Source: Parachlorella kessleri (taxonomy: Eukaryota; Chlorophyta; Trebouxiophyceae; Chlorellales; Chlorellaceae). From it: DNA of 15,302 nt. Numbering within the stretch: position 1 is the first letter of the stretch; each line of letters starts with the position of its first letter. The DNA is taken from positions 1 through 15,302 of the forward strand of contig BBXU01002815.1 of assembly GCA_001598975.1 (NCBI GenBank), given 5' to 3'. Shown here piece by piece: positions 9,301-15,302 of this stretch. The translations under genes were made by a program, and so were the position numbers. Under the pieces are notes generated by a model. The model was not told the DNA's origin. It ran no database searches and saw nothing but the letters and a program-made list of their open reading frames with translations.

Positions 9301-12300
9301 ACCCTGGCAACCTGATGCAGCAGATAGTGGTGGTAATGTGCCACCTCAGAATGAACCCGTTGTTTTGCTGCAGCAGCGATTCAGAAGCAGAGGGTTATGG
9401 TGCCGGTGGGCCAGGCGGGGATGATGAGTCACTGCCTGAGCTGGAACCCAACGTGGGGCTGGATGAGCTCCGTGATGCAGACACCGGCACAGAGTTCGGC
9501 ATGGATGTGAGTGGGGGTAGCCTGCAAGCTGCGGTGGTGGCATGTGCCGGGGATCCCGAGAGTCGTGGGTGCAACAGAGTTGGGGCAACCTGCGGTGCAC
9601 TGGGACCTTTCAGCCTCTTGCCTGGTTGCAGGTTTGTTTCACGCCGTGTGTGCCCCAGTACTGCCTGTCTGGTTACTGCCTGGGCATTTTTTGGCAGGAC
9701 TGGGTCTGGCAGTGGTCAACATGGCTTGGCATCGCGACAGAATCACTACAACCAGTGTTGCTAGTCATAGATCCCGCAGTGACACCATGGACGTGATCGA
9801 CCTTCCAGCACACTCCTGGGCGCTGTTGTGCAGGCTGACGATGATGAGGACGAGGGCAAGCTAGCAGAGATGCTGCGGCAGATCAAAGAGCGGCGGCGGC
9901 GAGAGGAGGAGGACCAGCAGTTCCCAGATGAGGTGCGCATGTGGGCTTTTGAGCCTTGCTGTTTAGCCAACCGTCGGGGGACAGCATAATGCCGCCTGGA
10001 TTGCTGCCGCGGCTCCCCCTCAGGTTGGTGACATTCCGCCCGAGGCAGGAAAGGGATTGGGCTGCGTCAGCGCCAGTGCTTGCAGGGGGCGGCAGTGGTG
10101 GGAGTCTCTGGAGGAGACGTGCGCTCTTGTGGGGCCTGTGCTTCAGGAGCTTGCAGGGGTGGCTCTTGTCACCGGGATCGTTGGACACTAGAGACACATG
10201 TGATTGTGTGAATGTGTGTAATGCGGCTTTGACTAATGTCAGGCCTGTGTGCGCTGGAAGTGTAGGCTGACTCTTCAGCTCACTCCCTTTGCAGCTTGAC
10301 ACTCCCACCGACGTCGCTGCACGGCAGCGGTTTGCCAAGTTCCGTGGGCTGAAGAGCTTCCGGACGTCGCCTTGGGACCCAAAGGAGACCCTGCCTCAAG
10401 TGGGTGATGAAGGGGCAGGCATGCCAGCCACTGGGAAGCAACTGCCTGGGCCCGCGACGTCTGGATGTCATGGGTGTTGTGGGCAGCTCTGAAGCAAAAG
10501 CGGAGCGGCACAAGCGTGGCCGGTCGAGTTTCAGAGCCGGTCGAGTTTCAGCGACGGGACGCTCAATGGGGTTAAGGGGGTGACAGCGACATGGGATCTA
10601 GAAGAGAATAGATCATTCTTGAATGTGGCACAAGCAAGGGCCAGTGTCAAGCTGGCTAATCAAGGAACCTGCCCATTGAGCCTGTCTCCTGCACCCTGCC
10701 ACCCCGCAGGACTATGCCCGCGTCTTTGCATTTGAGAACTTCAAGCGGACGCAGCGGCGGGCCAAAGAGGCAGCAGCAAGAGTGGGCGCGGCCGGCGACC
10801 CTGACGGGCTGCCCGCTGGCGTGTATGTGCAGCTGCATGTGGCCAATGTGCCTGCGGAGGTGGCGGGAAGGGTGCTGAGCCGTGTTGCAGCCGCTGCCAA
10901 GGTGAGTGAGGAGACGGCGTAGTTATTCCCACGGTTAGAAGCTCCTGCGCTGGTCAGCCCGGCGTGTGAGGTATCTCTACATCCCCCGGAGGGCAGTGGC
11001 AGGTATTCATGCTGTATGCAAGGAAAGCATCAGCTGGTCCCTGCAGCGCATACTTGATGTGAGTTAGCTGCTGCATGCCCACTTGAAAACCCACCCTACC
11101 CCTGGCACAGCTAGGTACCACAATACAACATGCAGACCGTCCAGCCCGCCCCCCCCGCCGCCACCTCTCTGCCATCTCTCCCTGCAGGGTGAGCAGCCGC
11201 CGCTGATGGTGGCAGGCCTGCTGCAGCACGAGTGCAAGCTATCCGTGGTCAACTTTGGCGTGCGCAAGGCGGCCAGCTACCAGCAGCCGCTGCCCAGCAA
11301 GGAGCAGCTGCTGCTAGTCACGGGCCTGCGCTCCTTCCTGGCACGCCCGGTGTTCAGCAGCGACGAGCATGGCGCGGACAAGCACAAGATGGAGCGGTTT
11401 CTTCATGAGGGCAGGTGGGTGTCCCGGCATGGCCGAGGCGGGGTGCCCCGTGAAGAGGCTTGGTATGCGTGACCAAGGGGGAGTGTGGCATGAGCTTGTG
11501 GTGAAGGCGAGCGCGTCAGGTGTTGGCTAGCAACGCAGCCAGATATGCGGAGTGCCCCACTCACTGTCCCTGCGAAAGGATGAGCCTCAGTAGACAGAGA
11601 TTCTAACCCTGAACTGGTGATCCTGACTTGATGGAGCTGGGGGTGGTCGCCACTTGCACCGGACTAGGCTGCTGCCAGGATGGATGCTCCACTGTATTTC
11701 ACTAACCACCTCTGCTACTTTGACTCTGGGATGCGGTGCATTCGTGCCTGCAGGCCCTCCATCGCCACCGTGTATGCGCCCATCTGCTACGGTCCCCTGC
11801 CACTGCTGGCCTTCAAGGTGGACGTGGAGAGCGGCAAAGCTGAGCTTGCGGCCACCGGCACCCTGCGCAGCTGTGACCCTGACCGCGTTGTGCTGAAGAA
11901 GATTGTGCTGTCGGGATATCCCGTCAGGGTGAGCTACTCCCCTTATGTACACACTGCCTGGTTGCCTTGCTGTCCAAGTTGCAGCAGCGGCGGCAGCCCC
12001 CTGTGGGCTGGCCCCTTGCTAGACCTCCCCGTGCGGCTCACGGAGGGGCTGCCCTGTTGACATCCCCCACTAGCACCCGTCCGCACGGACTGACGCGCAC
12101 ACACCACGCTTCCCGTGCACGGCCCTGCAGACCCACAAGGCCAAGGCGGTGGTGCGGTTCATGTTCCACAACCCTGACGACGTGCGCTGGTTCCGCCCGG
12201 TGGACCTGTGGACCAAGCACGGCCGGCGGGGGCGCATCAGGGAGCCCGTGGGCACCCACGGCGCCATGAAGTGCATCTTTGACGGGCCTGTGCAGCAGCG

Positions 12301-12373
12301 AGACTCGGTGTGCATGTCGCTCTACAAGCGCGTGTACCCCAAGTGGCCCGAGGACACCAGCTTTGCAGCTTGA
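6388..12373 (+). CDS. TSR1: TSR1 pre-40S ribosome assembly factor, 831 aa, 15 coding exons
   Basis: Homolog of Tsr1, the BMS1-related GTPase-like but catalytically inactive factor that binds cytoplasmic pre-40S particles and blocks early initiation-factor binding. Exons: 6388..6417, 6555..6615, 6708..6789, 6921..7251, 7500..7700, 7935..8119, 8369..8672, 8952..9079, 9374..9506, 9834..9932, 10295..10399, 10710..10901, 11188..11414, 11754..11928, 12131..12373. All introns are GT-AG and every phase agrees. Basic N-terminus MGGPGAQHNKAHKSGRQAGR fits the family. An AARP2CN-type segment runs GYIRGLGLSVNQAVHIPG (about 298-320). DPLAGEQTWPT, LPKGTSDYQAAWIL and an acidic stretch follow. The conserved C-terminal block includes FRGLKSFRTSPWDP, DYARVFAFENF, ATVYAPICYGP, VVRFMFHN and WTKHGRRGRIREPVGTHG, ending near LYKRVYPKWPEDT. 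Length matches family members (about 800 aa). Exon 4 and exon 7 carry alanine-rich inserts. Junctions not confirmed by RNA. Confidence 0.96.
9371..9376 (+). other. TSR1: NAGNAG tandem 3' splice site at TSR1 exon 9
   Basis: The intron before exon 9 ends TTTTGCTG-CAGCAG-CGATTC. Either AG can serve without changing frame: the first (exon from 9374) gives Ser-Ser-Asp and the second (exon from 9377) gives Ser-Asp, one serine fewer, in the acidic linker. I modelled the first. Confidence 0.7.
10519..10551 (+). repeat. Tandem duplicate of a 16-bp unit in TSR1 intron 11
   Basis: GCCGGTCGAGTTTCAG occurs at 10519..10534 and again at 10536..10551, a 17-bp period with one intervening base. It lies inside the intron 10400..10709, outside both splice sites. 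No function is apparent. Confidence 0.85.
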
Positions 12374-13169
12374 GCTGGGACTTGCGGGGTTCAGATGGGT
12401 TTTGGTGTCGAACCTTGATTCCAGGGCATCGCGTCTTCCAGCTGGCTGGCGGGCTTGCTATGGGTGCGACAGTTGCTGTGGCACGCGTGATCACGTGGCA
12501 CTGGGTGGAAACATGAGTAGGCGGGTCACTCACAAGCCCTAAGGCTGCACCACGTCACCAGGCCTGAGGTTGATGAGGCAAGCCTGCAACAGTTCATCCC
12601 AATGAGGCGTCTGATGGGTCTCAGTGGGGAGGTGACAGGGGCCGGTGCCCAAGCAGGCCATTGGGAATGAGCTGTTGGTCTTGTTAGAAGCCATAGCAGT
12701 GGTTATAGCAGGAGAGCCTCCGATTGAGTTGTCAGTTGAATTCCCAGATTCTTTTCGGCAACTCTGCATGTGGTTGTAATCAGTGACAGGTAGTACTCTT
12801 CTATTCTATTCTCTACCGCCCCTAGGGGCAGCCCTGCCTGCCCTTTTAGTGGACTTAGCTTGTCTCGGGGAGGGCCCCACTGGAAACCCAGGCAAGACCC
12901 AGGAACAAACCTGCATCCAGCCCAGTCAGTACAGTTCAACCCTATCTCCTCTCTCTTCGCAACACCTGCCACCCTGAGTAATAACAGTCTCACTTCTCTT
13001 TGCCCCCACTGGATTGCGCGTGCGCCTTGCCGATGTGCCACACGCGTAGCATGCCATCTGATCCGGCGAAACGGTAGTGAGACGGCCAACATTGACTTGA
13101 ATAACTACGCTGATCGTATCTGTACTGTGCACTCTATCACACAACGTACTTGTGTTTTAGGGCATCATC
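12374..13169. other. Spacer between TSR1 and the FKBP gene
   Basis: This 796-bp stretch lies between two plus-strand genes and should contain the TSR1 3' UTR and the FKBP promoter. I see no supported gene. Landmarks are a TGTAA pentamer at 12775..12779, a pyrimidine-rich run near 12795..12815, and a 12-bp palindrome GCCCCTAGGGGC at 12818..12829 (a few such 12-mers are expected by chance). An in-frame TAG at 13158..13160 closes the frame just before the FKBP start. Confidence 0.4.
12775..12779 (+). terminator. Possible poly(A) signal (TGTAA) for TSR1
   Basis: TGTAA is the usual polyadenylation signal in chlorophyte nuclear genes such as those of Chlamydomonas. This copy is 402 bp past the TSR1 stop and upstream of the next gene. 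A single pentamer is weak evidence. Confidence 0.3.
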
Positions 13170-14353
13170 ATGCAGGGCACGCTTTTGCAATCGTCTCCTG
13201 TGTGTGCCGTGCGAGCCAAAACCCGGCTCTTTGCAGGATGTAGAATAGCATGGGCAGGGTACCACCCTGCGCAGCCGGTCAATAGAAGGGCTTGCAGCAG
13301 GAACCGGGTAATCAGGAGAAAAGCTGCAGATGAACTAACTCAAGCAGCCACAGGTGCAGGGAAGGCGACCCACTTGTCAAATTCAGCGAGCTCCGAAATT
13401 GTTGACAGACTTGTGGTGGGGCGCTGCAGCAGGAGACACGCCGCTGGTGGCGGTGGAAGGAGACTTGGTGACCATCCACTTTGACTGCTACAATGACAGC
13501 GGTGAGGTAGGAAATATGACCGAGTGACAGGCACAATGCGATGAAAATAGGGTTGACGGCAGACTGCTCGACAGGGGCCTTGCCGTTGCTGTCATCACTG
13601 TGCTGCCGCTGGTGCTGTGTACAGATCCTAGAGAGCTCGAGGGAGGCGGGGGAGCCTACAAGCTTCCAAATTGGGGCAGGGGATATAGTAGGCAATAACC
13701 TCTACCAAGCCTTTGATGAAGCAGTCCGGGGCCTGGGTGTTGGTGACAGAGTCAGGATTAAGGTACGGTGCAGCTGGCTTGTGGGTGCACTATTTGTCGC
13801 GGTCGTTCCAATCCACTACCCTTGCTCTGTCACCAAAGCCGGCATAACTTGATTGGGAATCAAGGACCCAAGCTCCTTTACCATTGCAGGTTGTTCTTGT
13901 AATCATCATGCACTTGAGGCATTTGAGGGGCACAGGGATCTGCATAGGTGCCTGAGTCCGGTGGTGGCACATGCGCAGGCGGAAGGCGGGGAATGGAAGC
14001 AGGACCTTCTCTTTGTCGTTCCGAGGACACATGAGGAGGTGGTGCGGCTAGAGAACAGATATAAAAAGTAAGTAACTGGCAACTATATACTGTACGTATG
14101 CTCATCACTCTGCTAACTGGCAGCAGCCAAGCCACCCTCAACGCACCACAATTTTAGCTGCAGCATACTGTGCTTTGCTGGCTGCAGCGTGGGCGGGCTG
14201 TCAGCCAACCAGGTGGTGCAGCTGTCCAATGGCGGCATGGCGCTGGTAGTGGAGATAGATGAGGAGCGGGTGGTGCTTGACGCCAACTCAGCACTGGCTG
14301 GCAAGAACCTCACATTCGAGCTGGAGATGGTCGGCATCGAGAGGGGCAGTTAG
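13170..14353 (+). CDS. SlyD-like FKBP peptidyl-prolyl isomerase with N-terminal leader, 225 aa
   Basis: Predicted prolyl cis-trans isomerase and folding helper, probably organellar. Five exons: 13170..13307, 13360..13506, 13625..13762, 13979..14067 and 14188..14353, phases 0,0,0,2; introns GT-AG, the first only 52 nt. The start is the first ATG after an in-frame TAG at 13158. Residues 1 to about 70 are rich in Arg, Ala and Ser with few acidic residues, like a chloroplast or mitochondrial transit peptide. The FKBP part starts near GDLVTIHFDCYNDSGEILES and continues PTSFQIGAGDIV, then AFDEAVRGLGVGDRVRI. From about residue 142 the sequence follows the SlyD pattern: GGEWKQDLLFVVPRTHEEV, then VVQLSNGGMALVVEIDEE, VVLDANSALAGKNLTFELEM. 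The usual SlyD histidine in NHPLAG is Ser here, and there is no His/Cys-rich metal-binding tail. Catalytic activity is inferred from family only. Confidence 0.9.
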
Positions 14354-14461
14354 TCGGCCTTCCTGATCTTGTGAGGGGTGATGGATGGGATAAGGGGTGC
14401 ACTAGAAGCGGCAGGTTTTTCTAGGAACATCCCCTGTGTAGCAGCCCTGCTGCGCCGTGCT

Positions 14462-14513
14462 GGGGCACCATAAGTGCCCCTCTGCCTGACTGGCAGCCCC
14501 ACTAGGCTGCCGG
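14462..14513 (+). other. Two adjacent stem-loops downstream of the FKBP stop
   Basis: The first is GGGGCAC (14462..14468), a 5-base loop, then GTGCCCC (14474..14480). The second is GGCAGCC (14492..14498), a 6-base loop, then GGCTGCC (14505..14511), extendable by a T-G and a C-G pair to 14490..14513. They begin about 110 bp past the stop codon. Single 7-bp hairpins occur by chance a few times per window; the close pairing is the notable part. Confidence 0.5.
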
Positions 14514-15070
14514 GTGGTTCAATTCGTACATCTGGGGCCGTGCTGTGCAAGGGTGCCCTGGCCCGTTCCCGATGCCGAGAGCTGTCTTGTGATGTGAAAT
14601 CGTCGAGTACACCCCTGTTCCCTGAGGTGTAGAAACCATTGACAATAACCATGCCTGCCTGCCCACACGACCTCTTCCGTCTGCAATATACGTGGGCTTC
14701 TCTCCTTGGCTTGTATCCTGAAGAGATCAGGCACCCAGCAAGCAAAAACCTTACACCCTGCATCTCCACCATGCCAGCCCCTTAGAGATGGTGCCATGAT
14801 AGCTAAGTTGGAGCTCACTGCCACTGTACCCCAGACATCAAGCAAACGAACTCAGACCATGCTGTTGTTCAATACTCTCTTACAGATTTCCAGATTGAAA
14901 GGAGCCTTGCATCAAAGGACGATGTTACGCTCTCGGAACTTGCAAAGCACGCCTGCCCCAAGCGACCAGCTTCACTAGCAGTTGCTTGGACACCCTGTTA
15001 GGGTACATCTTTTTTCAAGCTGGGTACCCCCTAGTCAAAAAGGACCTATTTTCAGAAGGGGTGGGTAGGT

Positions 15071-15126
15071 CCCCCCCCCCCAACCCCCCCCCGTCCAAGG
15101 GAGGTTGGTGGTCCCCCCCCCCCCCC
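15071..15126. repeat. Poly-C tracts (C11, C9, C14)
   Basis: Runs of C are at 15071..15081, 15084..15092 and 15113..15126, the last two separated by GTCCAAGGGAGGTTGGTGGT. The minus strand therefore has three long G runs with G-quadruplex potential. Run lengths in such tracts are often miscalled. Confidence 0.9.
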
Positions 15127-15240
15127 TTCTCGATCACCAGTGCACCTAGTTTCTGCGGACGACCTCACCAACAGTTGATCCCCAAGCCCACACCGCCTAT
15201 CCTTCCCCCCCTTCACCACTGCATATATCCAATAAGCCAT

Positions 15241-15289
15241 TTGGCAGCCGTTGGCAGCCAACTCTTAGGGAGGTCCGGCCTTCGGCCGG
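15241..15289. repeat. Short direct repeat and GC-rich inverted repeat at the right edge
   Basis: TTGGCAGCC occurs twice in 10-bp steps (15241..15249 and 15251..15259). About 15 bases on, CCGGCC-TTC-GGCCGG forms a perfect 6-bp inverted repeat at 15275..15289. Both fit a repeat-rich intergenic end; no element family is recognised. Confidence 0.5.
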
Positions 15290-15302
15290 TGGAGGTGGCC
15301 CC

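Larger units (their letters stand above)
14354..15302. other. Gene-poor right end: FKBP 3' flank and low-complexity tail
   Basis: I find no gene here that I can support. The frames open on either strand (for example minus 14772..14350 and plus 14706..14978) show no known domain and no credible splice joints. The first part contains two adjacent stem-loops (14462..14480 and 14490..14513), likely in or near the FKBP 3' UTR. From about 15060 the sequence turns into poly-C runs and short repeats, typical of an intergenic repeat or a weakly assembled stretch. Confidence 0.5.

Noticed and set aside
9162..9764. 200-codon plus-strand open frame
   Set aside because: It runs through a TSR1 exon in a different frame and two introns. 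The spliced TSR1 frame explains the conserved sequence.
10404..10492. Possible C/D snoRNA in TSR1 intron 11 (GTGATGA ... CTGA)
   Set aside because: The C-like box is only 4 bases from the 5' splice site, no terminal stem pairs, and the boxes are short motifs expected by chance.
12564..12626. C/D snoRNA-like arrangement (TTGATGA ... CTGA) with CTGAG/CTCAG flanks past TSR1
   Set aside because: The C box has a non-purine first base, the flanking stem is not adjacent to the D box, and no clear D'/C' pair is present.
14510..14535. GGTTCAATTC, resembling a tRNA B box
   Set aside because: The flanking bases do not form a T stem and no A box or acceptor stem is found at tRNA spacing.
14350..14772. 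Minus-strand 140-codon open frame beyond the FKBP gene
   Set aside because: No domain, no plausible partner exons, and it overlaps the FKBP 3' flank with its hairpins.
14999..15043. Interleaved inverted repeats (GGGTAC/GTACCC and CTTTTT/AAAAAG) resembling a pseudoknot or a terminal repeat
   Set aside because: Arms are only 6 bp, one is an A/T run, and no element or transcript is evident around them.

Overview
This window looks like nuclear DNA of an intron-dense green alga. Three of the five genes are recognisable eukaryotic families: the ribosome-assembly factor TSR1, an NPSN-type SNARE (a class best known from the green lineage), and a SlyD-like FKBP that appears organelle-targeted. The coding regions are cut into short exons with AG|GT-type borders. 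Trebouxiophyceae or a similar chlorophyte is my inference; the sequence alone does not fix the species. All gene models below were joined by eye from frame, splice-site phase and family similarity. No transcripts or database searches were used.

Layout. On the minus strand, from the left edge, are: a truncated fasciclin (FAS1) gene (<1..802); a complete second FAS1 gene in tandem with it (1378..3284); and an NPSN-like Qb-SNARE gene (4199..5839). A 548-bp head-to-head spacer (5840..6387) separates these from two plus-strand genes. The first is TSR1, with 15 coding exons giving 831 aa (6388..12373). The second is a SlyD-like FKBP peptidyl-prolyl isomerase, with 5 exons giving 225 aa and a basic N-terminal leader (13170..14353). 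The last ~950 bp carry no gene I can support and end in long poly-C tracts.

How the genes relate. The two FAS1 genes are a tandem duplicate pair of secreted or cell-wall adhesion-type proteins. They share intron positions, but the left copy has an extra intron and a GC-AG intron. The other three genes are unrelated housekeeping functions (membrane fusion, 40S ribosome maturation, protein folding), so I see no functional operon or cluster.

I looked for a novel system and do not see one. No defence island, mobile element, CRISPR array, rRNA or tRNA is supported. The best second-look items are: the GC-AG intron and intron gain or loss between the FAS1 paralogs; the ambiguous 3' end of the SNARE gene, which has a 236-codon open extension; a 23-bp palindrome at 3798..3820; a NAGNAG acceptor in TSR1; and the C-rich tail.
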